This document shows positions 6,978-16,200 of a DNA stretch of 43,530 nt, one piece after another. Source of the stretch: Dehalococcoidia bacterium. GTDB lineage: Bacteria; Chloroflexota; Dehalococcoidia; Lucifugimonadales; UBA3495. Position 1 is the stretch's first letter; each line of letters opens with the position of its first letter. The DNA is taken from positions 1 to 43,530 of the forward strand of contig JAJEIA010000096.1 in NCBI GenBank assembly GCA_022823505.1, read 5' to 3'. A program made the position numbers and the translations under genes. The notes under the pieces are model-generated. The model saw only the letters and a program-made list of their open reading frames with translations, was not told the DNA's origin and did not search any database.

Positions 6978-8684
6978 ATGTACAACCACGCCCCGGTGGA
7001 GAGCGTAGCGGAGGCTTACCTGGAGTTGCTGGCCTCCCGTGGGATAGATTATTTCTTCGGCAACGGCGGGACCGATTTTGCGCCCATCATCGAGGCCTAC
7101 GCCAAGCGGCAGGTGCAGGAATTGCCGTCCCCGCATCCTATACCGGTGCCCCACGAGGTCACTGCCGTCAGCATGGCGCATGGCTACACGATGGTCACCG
7201 GGCGCCCGCAGGTGGTGATGGTGCACACCGTTCCCGGTACCGCCAACGCCATCGGCGGCATCGTCAACGCCGCCCGCTCCAATATGCCGATGCTTTTCAG
7301 CGCCGGCCGGACGCCCATCACGGAGGGAGATGCCCGGGGTTCCCGCGACGGCAGCATCCACTGGGCGCAGGAGTCCTTCGACCAGGCCGCAATGGTGCGC
7401 GAGTGGGTGAAGTGGGACTACGAGCTGCGCCACGGCGCCGACCTGGAAAGCCTGGTGGACCGCGCATTCGCCATCGCCGAGTCGCCGCCGGCCGGGCCGG
7501 TGTACCTGACCCTGCCCCGGGAAGTGCTGGCCGAGGAGATCGACGGGCTGGCCTACCGCCACGATTCCCGGCAACAGAAGGCCGGCGACCGTCTGCCCAC
7601 GCCGGAGGCCATCGCACAGGCGGCCCGCCACCTGGCCCGGGCGCGCAATCCTATCCTGGTCACCAGGGGCGGCGGCAAGGACCCCCGGGCAGTTGCGCCG
7701 CTGGTGGAACTGGCCGAGCTGCTGGGCATGGCGGTGTTCGAGTCGGGAGCGCTGTACGCGAACTTCCCTAAGAACCACGGCCTGTACGCCGGGTCGGACG
7801 CCGGGCCGGCGCTGGCCGATGCGGATGCGGTGATCGTGCTCGAAGCCGACGTGCCCTGGACCCCAAAGCGACACCAACCCGCCGACGGCAGCGTTGTAAT
7901 CGGCATCGGCGATGACCCGCTCTTTTCCAGCTATCCGGTGCGGGGTTTCCAGGTTGACCTGAACCTCGCCGGAACGCCCCGGTTGATCCTGCAGGCGCTG
8001 GTGGACGCGGTCAGTGAGATTGGGGTTGACACCGGGACGGTCAACAAGCGGACCAATGAGTGGACGCGTCGCAACGACGAGATGCGGGCCGGCTGGCTGC
8101 GGCAGGCCCAGTCCGCCAGCGATCAGACCCCCATCAGCAAGTCGTGGTTCACCAGGTGCCTGTCCGACGCGCTGGACGACGATACCATCGTGCTGAACGA
8201 ACTGGGCATCGACGCCGTGCAGATCGACACCAGGAATCCAGGAAGCTTCTACGGCGTGCCGGTGTCCGGTGGCCTGGGCTGGGGGATTGGCGCGGCGCTG
8301 GGCGCCAAGCTCGCCGACCGCGAACGGACCGTGATCTGCTGTGTCGGCGACGGGTCGTACATCTTCGGTTCCGGCACCGCCGGGCACATCGTGTCCGATG
8401 CGCAGGGGCTGCCCATCCTGACCATCGTGTGGAACAACGGCATCTGGAACGCCGTGCAGAGCGCCACCCGGGGCACCTATGCCGACGGTTACGCGGTGCA
8501 GACCAACAACTTCGCGGTTACGACCCTGTCGCAATCCTTCCAATACGAGCTGATCTGCCAGGCGGCCGGCGGCTACGGGGAGCGGGTCGAGGATCCCGCG
8601 GACGTGCCGGCAGCGCTGGAACGCGCCCTGAACGCGGTTCGCCACGAAAAACGCCAGGCCCTGCTCAATGTGATCGGCCAGTAG
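6978..8684 (+). CDS. ThDP-dependent enzyme, acetolactate synthase-like
   Basis: 568 residues with the three ThDP-enzyme domains in order. The N-terminal PYR domain carries the cofactor-activating Glu60 in PHEVTAVSMAHG. A central domain follows at ~190-320. The C-terminal PP domain has the Mg-diphosphate motif GDG at 457-459 and NN at 486-487. The start at ATG 6978 is chosen over 6963 because GAGG lies 7 bases before it. The length fits the acetolactate synthase, benzoylformate decarboxylase and oxalyl-CoA decarboxylase superfamily, but residues setting substrate class are not clear enough to choose. There is no regulatory small subunit nearby, which argues against a biosynthetic IlvB. A hydroxy-acid oxidase gene follows, which could supply a 2-oxo acid substrate (inference). 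Confidence 0.88.
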   Translation: MYNHAPVESVAEAYLELLASRGIDYFFGNGGTDFAPIIEAYAKRQVQELPSPHPIPVPHEVTAVSMAHGYTMVTGRPQVVMVHTVPGTANAIGGIVNAARSNMPMLFSAGRTPITEGDARGSRDGSIHWAQESFDQAAMVREWVKWDYELRHGADLESLVDRAFAIAESPPAGPVYLTLPREVLAEEIDGLAYRHDSRQQKAGDRLPTPEAIAQAARHLARARNPILVTRGGGKDPRAVAPLVELAELLGMAVFESGALYANFPKNHGLYAGSDAGPALADADAVIVLEADVPWTPKRHQPADGSVVIGIGDDPLFSSYPVRGFQVDLNLAGTPRLILQALVDAVSEIGVDTGTVNKRTNEWTRRNDEMRAGWLRQAQSASDQTPISKSWFTRCLSDALDDDTIVLNELGIDAVQIDTRNPGSFYGVPVSGGLGWGIGAALGAKLADRERTVICCVGDGSYIFGSGTAGHIVSDAQGLPILTIVWNNGIWNAVQSATRGTYADGYAVQTNNFAVTTLSQSFQYELICQAAGGYGERVEDPADVPAALERALNAVRHEKRQALLNVIGQ

Positions 8685-8742
8685 GCGGCCCCGCTGCAAA
8701 CGCGGCGGATTGGCATTGGCGCGGCAAACGACCAACTGCAGC

Positions 8743-8780
8743 TCGAGCCCGTGGCCGCGCCGGAAACCACACGGGCTCGA
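8743..8780. repeat. Perfect 11-bp inverted repeat in intergenic DNA
   Basis: TCGAGCCCGTG at 8743-8753 is matched exactly by CACGGGCTCGA at 8770-8780 around a 16-base spacer, 58 bases after the ThDP-enzyme stop. There is no T-run after it, so it is either a terminator of a T-poor type or an mRNA stem between two genes. Confidence 0.5.
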
Positions 8781-8795
8781 TCACGTCCCCGTGAC

Positions 8796-8824
8796 TTGCC
8801 CGCAGCCGCACCAGGACGTAAAGT
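8796..8824 (+). promoter_or_regulatory. Possible sigma70-type promoter for the hydroxy-acid oxidase gene
   Basis: TTGCCC (8796-8801) and TAAAGT (8819-8824) are spaced by 17 bases and lie about 95 bases upstream of the start at 8921, just after the inverted repeat. Each hexamer matches the consensus at four of six positions, so the support is modest. Confidence 0.3.
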
Positions 8825-8920
8825 ATGGGCGTTGTCAACTCTACCCACTGAGAACGCTGCCCATACCCGCATCCCGAGCGGGCGGCGGCCGTCAGGAACC
8901 GTCTCCAAAGGGAGGTCCAT

Positions 8921-10021
8921 ATGCGACTCGACCCCATCAACCTCTACGATTACGAGGAACGCGCCAGGCTGGTGCTGCCCCACGACGACTGGGACACCAT
9001 CGACGCCGGGGCCATGGACATGTTCACCACCCGGCGCAACCGTACCGCCTTCGAAGAACTGACCCTGCGCCCCAGGTTCCTCCGCGACATCGGGGAGCGG
9101 GACCTTTCCACCACCATGCTGGGCAATGAGATCAGCATGCCCGTGTTCGTTTGCCCCGCCGGCTCCCACCACCGCGCGCATCCCGAGGGAGAGGTGGCCA
9201 CCGCCCGCGGCGCGAGCATGTCCGACACCCTGATGATGCTCAGCACCGGCTCCAACTGCAGCATGGAAGAGGTCGCCGAGGAGGCCACCAGCCCCCTATT
9301 CTTCCAACTCTACCACCGGGGTTACGACCTCACCGAAATGCTGGTCCGCCGCGCGGAAGAGGCCGGGTTCAAGGCCATCACCCTGACGGTGGACACCCCC
9401 ACCCCCAGCCCCAAGGAGCGCGACCTGCGCAACCGGTACAACCGGAACTTCGAGCAGGGCAACTTCCGGGGCGTCAACCAGCCGGAGAACGTGCTGCGCG
9501 GCACCGATGAATCCGTCGGCTGGAACGTGAACCGCACCGTTCCCCTCACCTGGCACGAGCTCGATTGGCTCCGCAACCTCACCGGCCTGCCGCTGGTGCT
9601 CAAGGGCATCCGCACCGCCGAGGACGCCCACATCGCCGCCGAGAGCGGCATCGACGGCGTCCTGGTGTCGACTCACGGCGGACGCCAACTGGACATGACC
9701 ATGGGCGCTATCGAGATGCTGCCCGAGGTCGTCGATGCGGTCAAGGGCAATTGCGAGGTCTACGTCGACTCCGGCGTCCGCCGCGGCAGCGACGTCGTCA
9801 AGGCGCTGGCCCTGGGAGCCACGGCCGTAGGCATCGGGCGTCCCCTCTTCTGGGGGCTGGCCGTCAACGGCGCCGAGGGCGTGCACGGCGTCCTGGAACT
9901 GATGCGGGAAGAGGTCGACCGGGCCATGGCCTACTGCGGCCAGACCTCCGTTCAGGACCTTGAGCCAAACCTCGTCAACATCCCCCAGGGCTGGGGAGCC
10001 GCGCCCCAACCCGACTTCTAG
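8921..10021 (+). CDS. FMN-dependent 2-hydroxy-acid oxidase (lactate/glycolate oxidase family)
   Basis: 366 residues from ATG 8921 behind GGGAGG. It is a TIM-barrel flavoprotein: INLYDYEERARLVLP at the N-terminus, TLRPRFLRDI, the FMN-contacting SHHRAHPEGEVATARGA and STGSNCSMEEV segments, LVLKGI (the conserved Lys), the catalytic His252 in STHGGRQLD, and VDSGVRRGSDVVKALALGA for phosphate binding. Such enzymes oxidise 2-hydroxy acids to 2-oxo acids with O2 or a carrier. The classic S-N-H-G-A-R motif reads STHGGR here, and the substrate is not determinable. A second copy of the same subfamily lies at 27605-28726 on the other strand. A strong terminator follows. Confidence 0.92.
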   Translation: MRLDPINLYDYEERARLVLPHDDWDTIDAGAMDMFTTRRNRTAFEELTLRPRFLRDIGERDLSTTMLGNEISMPVFVCPAGSHHRAHPEGEVATARGASMSDTLMMLSTGSNCSMEEVAEEATSPLFFQLYHRGYDLTEMLVRRAEEAGFKAITLTVDTPTPSPKERDLRNRYNRNFEQGNFRGVNQPENVLRGTDESVGWNVNRTVPLTWHELDWLRNLTGLPLVLKGIRTAEDAHIAAESGIDGVLVSTHGGRQLDMTMGAIEMLPEVVDAVKGNCEVYVDSGVRRGSDVVKALALGATAVGIGRPLFWGLAVNGAEGVHGVLELMREEVDRAMAYCGQTSVQDLEPNLVNIPQGWGAAPQPDF

Positions 10022-10049
10022 GCGCCTGCGTCAAAGCGGGGTTATTTTG

Positions 10050-10092
10050 AACCGCGGAGGGCAGGTCGCCCTCCGCGGTTGTACTTTTCTTT
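10050..10092 (+). terminator. Strong intrinsic terminator
   Basis: A 13-bp GC-rich stem, AACCGCGGAGGGC (10050-10062) with GCCCTCCGCGGTT (10068-10080), has a 5-base loop and a T-rich tail (TACTTTTCTTT). It ends the hydroxy-acid oxidase transcript. It lies between convergent genes and can also fold on the minus strand, where it follows the end of tex. Confidence 0.9.
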
Positions 10093-10184
10093 GGGTTCCG
10101 CCGGTCAGTTCCGGCCCAGTGCTTTGAGGCAGAACGGCCACTTACGGGCGCGAAACCGGCAGCGCTTCGGGGCAGCGCCGCAAC

Positions 10185-12317
10185 CTATTGCTTCAGCGAC
10201 AGGGCAATTCGTTTGCGTCCAAGGTCCACATCAAGCACCGTGACCCACACGCGCTGCTGCACCTTCACCACGTCCGAGGGATTGCTGACGAAACCCTCGG
10301 CCATCTGGCTGATGTGCACCAGCCCGTCCTGGTGTACGCCGACATCGACAAAGGCCCCGAAACCCGTCACGTTGGTTATCACCCCAGGCAGTCTCATCCC
10401 GACCGCCAGGTCCTCGATACGGTGAACGCCTGCGGCGAAGTCGAACGGTTCGAACTCCTGGCGGGGGTCCCGGCCCGGCCGCGCCAGTTCCTCGATGATG
10501 TCGTGCAACGTCGGCAGACCAACCACATCGCTGGTGTAGCGACCGGGATCAATCCGGTCGCCGATACTCGCGTCGCCCAGCATTTGCTCTACCGGGCGCC
10601 CCAGATCCCGGGCAATCGCAGCCACCACCGGGTAGGACTCCGGATGCACCGCGCTGGCGTCCAGCGGCTGCGCACCCTCTCGGATGCGCAAAAACCCGGC
10701 AGCCTGCTCAAACGCCCTGGGGCCCAGGCGCGGCACTTTCTTCAGGCCGTCCCGGGAGGCAAAGGGGCCGTTGCGGTTCCGGTAATCCACGACGGCATTG
10801 GCCAACCGGGGCCCCAGCCCTGACACGTATGACAGCAATTCGGGACTGGCGGTGTTCAGTTCCACCCCGACCCGGTTCACACAACTGACCACCACATCGT
10901 CCAGACGTTGCTTGAGAGCCTTCTGGTCGACATCGTGCTGGTACTGGCCCACGCCGATGGACTTGGGATCTATCTTTACCAACTCGGCCAACGGGTCCAT
11001 GAGGCGGCGGCCGATGGACACCGCTCCCCGCACGGTGATGTCGTGGTCCGGGAATTCCGTTCGGGCCGCCTCGGACGCCGAGTAGACCGAAGCCCCGCTT
11101 TCGTTGACCATGACCACGGTGATCCCGGGGCCCGGATCCAGCGACCGCAGGAACCCCTCGGTCTCACGCCCCCCGGTTCCGTTGCCCACGGCGATGGCCT
11201 CGATCTGATACTCATCGCACAACCGGCGGATCTTCCCGCCGGCCTCCTCGGCGTCCTGCTTTCCGAGCAGCGGATAAACGGTTTCGTGGTGCTGCAGATG
11301 GCCCTGCCGGTCCAGGCACACCAGCTTGCAACCGGAGCGAAACCCGGGGTCCAGCGCCATCACGTTCGTCTGTCCCAGCGCCGGCGCCAGCAGCAACTCC
11401 CGCAGGTTGTCGGCAAACACCCTGATGGCGGTATCCTCGGCGCGGACCCTCACCGCGTTGCGCACCTCGGTTGCCATCGACGATTCCAGCAACGCCCGGT
11501 ATCGTTCGCGGATCGCCAGCCGGATGTGTTGCGCAGCCTCCGTGTCGCCACGGACAAAAAGCCGCTCCAGGATCGCCGTGGCCGACGCAACCGGCGGCGC
11601 AATCCGGACCGAAAGCAACGACTCCTTCTCGCCTCGAAGCATGGCCAGGATCCGATGGGAGGGCGAGTTCGCGATGGGTTCCTGCCAGTCGAAGTAATCC
11701 CGGTACTTTCCAGCCTCCGATTCCTTGCCCGATACCACCTTGGACGCAATGGCACCCTGCGACCAGAATAACGCGCGAATTTCCCGCCGAGCGATCGGGT
11801 CCTCGCTGATCCACTCGGCAACGATGTCCCTGGCTCCTTTCAGCGCGTCACTGACGCTTTCCACGCCGGCCTGGGGATTGACGTACTCGGCAGCCGCTTG
11901 AAGCACGTCAAAGTTCCCCTGCTGCCAGAGGCGCGACGCCAGGGGTTCCAGTCCTCTCTCCCTTGCGATGGCGGCCCGGGTGCGTCGCCTGGGCCGGTAG
12001 GGCAGGTAGGTGTCCTCCAGGGCGGTCAGAGTTTCGGCAGAAAGCACCGCCTTCCGTAGTTCATCGTTCAGCAGACCCTGCTTTTCCAGGGAAGCAAGGA
12101 TGGCCTCTCGCCGTTGGCCGAGTTCCCGAAGCTGGGTCAGCCGGTCCCGAATGTTGGAGATCGCCACCTCGTCAAGGCTGCCGGTGCTCTCCTTGCGGTA
12201 TCGCGCGATGAACGGCACCGTGGCGCCGTTGTCCAGCAAGCCAACCGTGGCCTGCACCTGCCCTTCCTCCAACCGCAACTCGCCGGCAATTTGGCGGGTC
12301 GTCGTGTCAATCATCAT
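10185..12317 (-). CDS. tex: Tex-family S1 RNA-binding transcription accessory protein
   Basis: About 710 residues, the normal Tex length. The N-terminal helical Tex domain includes the family hallmark GATVPFIARYRKE-type segment and YLPYRPRRRTRA. A YqgF/RuvC-like domain follows around ALDPGFRSGCKLV, then helix-hairpin-helix repeats (LLSYVSGLGPRLANAVVDYR, then KKVPRLGPRAFEQAAGFLR), and a C-terminal S1 domain (GVITNVTGFGAFVDVGVHQ, DGLVHISQMAEGFV). Tex binds nucleic acid and associates with transcription and stress functions. The ATG codons at 12317 and 12314 are the likely starts; a TTG at 12335 would add six residues. No clear Shine-Dalgarno is visible. It stands alone on this strand. Confidence 0.96.
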   Translation of the reverse strand: MMIDTTTRQIAGELRLEEGQVQATVGLLDNGATVPFIARYRKESTGSLDEVAISNIRDRLTQLRELGQRREAILASLEKQGLLNDELRKAVLSAETLTALEDTYLPYRPRRRTRAAIARERGLEPLASRLWQQGNFDVLQAAAEYVNPQAGVESVSDALKGARDIVAEWISEDPIARREIRALFWSQGAIASKVVSGKESEAGKYRDYFDWQEPIANSPSHRILAMLRGEKESLLSVRIAPPVASATAILERLFVRGDTEAAQHIRLAIRERYRALLESSMATEVRNAVRVRAEDTAIRVFADNLRELLLAPALGQTNVMALDPGFRSGCKLVCLDRQGHLQHHETVYPLLGKQDAEEAGGKIRRLCDEYQIEAIAVGNGTGGRETEGFLRSLDPGPGITVVMVNESGASVYSASEAARTEFPDHDITVRGAVSIGRRLMDPLAELVKIDPKSIGVGQYQHDVDQKALKQRLDDVVVSCVNRVGVELNTASPELLSYVSGLGPRLANAVVDYRNRNGPFASRDGLKKVPRLGPRAFEQAAGFLRIREGAQPLDASAVHPESYPVVAAIARDLGRPVEQMLGDASIGDRIDPGRYTSDVVGLPTLHDIIEELARPGRDPRQEFEPFDFAAGVHRIEDLAVGMRLPGVITNVTGFGAFVDVGVHQDGLVHISQMAEGFVSNPSDVVKVQQRVWVTVLDVDLGRKRIALSLKQ

Positions 12318-13251
12318 CGGTGTACTCGATTGCAAGCGGGCGCGGAGCTCGCGGGTGCCCAGTTTGAGTTGGGGTTCAAAAAGGTCGGTCTCTCAGGGCA
12401 AAAACGGGTTACGAAGCACCGTTGCCACCAAGGGAGGCCGACCATGCCATGGTATCACCGCATCGCCGCCTTTCCGCACTACTCGCTGCTCCTCATGCGT
12501 ACCTGTTTTCGTTGGGCCAGGACCCGGCGGGTTGCACCCATGGGTTTCAGATCACATTCGACGAAGTGACACCGCACGGCCCGGTGACGCTGAACGCTTC
12601 TCATGTCAATTCAAGGTGAAATGCGCTAACGAAAGCGGGTGCGCACTGACCGTTTTCCCAGGGCTCGTGATTTCAGACCGCCGGACTAGTACGATCTTTA
12701 CGGGGCACATAGCCTCAGGGATTTTTCAGGGAGCACGGAGTAATCTCCGAAAGCGGGAGACTCGTCCTGATATGGGCGGTCACGTCAAGCCAACGGTTCG
12801 ATCACTTTGGGGGTCGGCCGCATATTTCGGGTTCCGGATAAACGGGCTACCGTCGGGCACCCGCCTTTCGTGGGGGGCGGCCCGGCCGTGGTCGGGCCGA
12901 CAATCGCGTGCCCCTCTCCGACGCCGTGCCGTGGGTCGGTGGACGCGCACTCGGCAACCCCCAGGTCCTGTTTCCCGTTCTCAGCCGGTTGGCAACAATC
13001 GGCAAGGCGATCCCAGGGTTGCTCATCCGGCCTGAATCATCGGGGAACTTCCGGTCCCCGCACACGGAAGGGACAAACGTAGCCCTGCCACGTATCCGCT
13101 CCAATCCCCCAAGCATTTGGCGCACGGCTGGGAACACGTCCACGAGCTTTGACCCCCCAAGGAGGTATCACCCAAACACCAGCGAACGATCCAGCGTCCA
13201 TAGCCGATGCAATCCTGACGATAACTCAACGAACAGCTGGGACAACCATAA
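12318..13251. other. Gene-free region of about 0.9 kb
   Basis: No ORF here looks conserved. The only candidate with a good ribosome site is a 41-codon frame at 12444-12569 (AGGGAGG, then ATG; begins MPWYHRIAAFPHYSLLL), which I cannot assign. The right part should contain the promoter and leader of the large surface protein; an AGGAGG at 13158 is not followed by a usable start. I see no terminator, repeat or RNA gene that I can support. Confidence 0.5.
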
Positions 13252-16200
13252 ATGTCCCGGCGACGGAGCATAACTGTGTTCACAATCAACGAGGGCAATT
13301 CAAGGACAATCCACTACTCAATAGCCATTTCTACCGCAATCATCGTCATCATCATCGCAGGCATACTGCTTTTCGCAGTCGGACCCGACACTGTCGACGC
13401 CGGCGTCAACGCGTACACCCGCAGTTTCGATGTCGGCTCCAAACACGATAAGCCAGAGGGAGTGTGGTCCGACGGGCATACCATGTGGATCCTCGACGAC
13501 CGGCGCGACAAGAGCGAACTGATCGCCTACCGGTTGTCGACAGGCGCCCGCATCCCGGAGAAGGACATAGACCTGTCCAGCAACAACGACAAACCGCAAG
13601 GCATAACGTCAGACGGCACCATCATGTGGGTCGCCGATTGGAACGAGAAAAAAATCTTTGCCTACAACATCGACTCGCAGTCGCGAGTGCCGGACCGGGA
13701 CATCACCCTGCTCGGCGGCAACGATGCACCGCGGGGTATTGCTGTCGGTCCTTATCAGATGTTTGTCGTCGATAGTCGCGACAAAAAGGTGTACATGTAC
13801 CGGCTGTCCACCGGGGAACAAATGCCATCACGCACCTTCCCGCTGCGCGCCGGCAACGATCACCCGTGGGGGATCTGGTCGACGCGCAGCACAAATTCCT
13901 ATGTGGTATGGGTCACCGACTACTCGGACGACACCGTGTACCGGTACGATTACTTTCTGAACACGGCAGAGGAGGCGTTCCGACTTCCCGTCGGTAGTGG
14001 AGACCCCAAGGGCATATGGTCTGATGGAAAACACTTCTGGATCGTGGACGATGACGACGATCACGTCTACGCGGTGACCTACGAGGGTTTCAGGCGGCAG
14101 GACGCCGACATCTCCATCACTGAACCCAACCAACCCAAAGGCCTCTGGACCGACGGAACCACCATGTGGGTTGGGAACAAGGAAGGCAGCGACAGCACTC
14201 TGCTCGCCTATAATTTGAGCGACGGGTCCCGGTTGGACTCGGATTTCACCCTCAACGAAAGCAACGACGACCCGGTGGCCATGTGGTCGGACGGCGCCCA
14301 CATCTGGGTCTGCGACGATGCGGACGGCATCCTGTACGCGTATCAGATGAACGCAACCCGCGCGCTCGACCTCTCGAAATTGAGGTTGCTGGATTCGGAA
14401 AACGCCCATCCCACCGGCATTTGGTCAAACGGCAGATTGATGTGGGTAGCCGACAAATCCGACGACAAGCTCTACGCCTACGACTGGCCCACGATGACCC
14501 GCAACGCAACCCGGGACATTCCTCTGGATTCCGGCAATGACAATCCGGGCAACATCTGGTCCAACGGCCAGCACATCTGGGTATTCGACAGGAGCCGCAA
14601 AAACGCGTACGCCTACAGCCTGGACGACGGTGTCCGTCAACGGTCCCAGGAATTCCGTCCGGCCCCGCAAAATGACCGCTTCAGTGGCGGCATGACCGGC
14701 TACCGCCAACAGGTGTGGATCTTGGACACCCTGGACGAGAAGCTCTATGCGTACCGCAAGCTGAACGCGCCGCCTTTGTTCACCGTCGATTCGGTTCGGT
14801 TCAAAATCCATCACGGGCTGCCCGCAGGCGGCCTCGTTGGCGCGATGCCCGAGGCTATCGACCCGGAAGACGATTCCCTGCTCTATCACCTCAGGGGCGC
14901 GGACGCCAGTGGATTCTACATCGACCACAATCTCGAAATCCGCGGCCGTTCTTCCGGGAGTTTCTCGGCCGGAGAGAGCCTGTCCTTCGAAGCCACCGTC
15001 CGCGATGGGAAGGGCCTGATCAGCAGTACCAATAGCAGCACCGACGATTCCGTCACGGTGTACGTGGACGTGCTCCACAACGCCGACCCGGAATTCATCA
15101 TCACCACCGACGTATTTTCCACGGTTGCCGAAAACGCTTCGGAGACCGACGTGATCGCCGATCTGGACGTTTACGATCCGGATGGTGATGTCCTGGTATA
15201 CGCGATAGACGCCTCGTCGGCGCATCCTTTCAGCGTGACCAATGAGCAGATCACGTTGAAAGCCGGGGAGACCCTCGATTACGAAGGCGCCACTTCCTAC
15301 GACCTGGTCGTTCGGGTGAGGGACGACAAGGACGAAAACGACGGTGTGGATACCAGTTGGGACGACGAGATATCCATCACCATCGAGGTGACCAACGTCG
15401 ATGAGGACGGAACCGTCACCCTGGGATCCAATAACCCCGAGGTCAACGCCTCGTTGTCCGCGTCCCTGACCGACCCTGACGGCTCCGTGACAGACCTCAC
15501 CTGGCAATGGCAAAGGGCGGATACCGTCGACGCCGCCACCTGGACCAATATCAGCGGCGCCACGTCGAGCGCCTACACGCCGGTATCGGGTGACGCCGGC
15601 AAGTTCATCCGGGCGTTGGCGTCCTACGACGACGGAGAAGGGGACGACAAGACGGCAATAGGCGCCGCCGGTAACGCGGTTTTGGCTGACATCCCGGCCA
15701 ACCAGTCTCCGTACTTCGCCGAAGGCGCTACGGCCATACGGTCAGTACGTGAGGACGCGACGGCCGGCGATTTTGTCGGCACGCCGGTGACGGCTACCGA
15801 CCCGGACTCCGACGACACTCTGGACTACCGCCTGACAGGGTATTTTTTGGGATATTTTGCGACAGAATTCACTGACGGGCAGATCTTCATGCCGCACGGC
15901 TCTTTCCTGAATTACGAAAGCAGACAGTCCTACACCGTCAACCTGCAGGTTCGCGACAACAAGGACGCCGACGGCGAAGACGACCTGGCGTGGGATGCCT
16001 TTATCGACGTTACCATCAACATAATCGACGTCGACGAGCCCGGCACAGTCGAACTCACCGTTGAATCGCCTCGCCTGGCCCACGAGATAAGCGCCTCGTT
16101 GAATGATCCCGACGCGCCGGTCAGCAACGTGGCCTGGCAGTGGCAGCGGGCGAACACTGCCGATGCCGCCACCTGGACCGACATCACGGACGCCACCACC

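Noticed and set aside
6972-8735. 587-codon minus-strand open frame
   Set aside because: Exact antisense of the ThDP enzyme gene; no motifs, skewed composition.
12444-12569. 41-residue small ORF with good ribosome site
   Set aside because: It has an AGGAGG-like site but no conserved features and lies in DNA without neighbours; kept only as a note.
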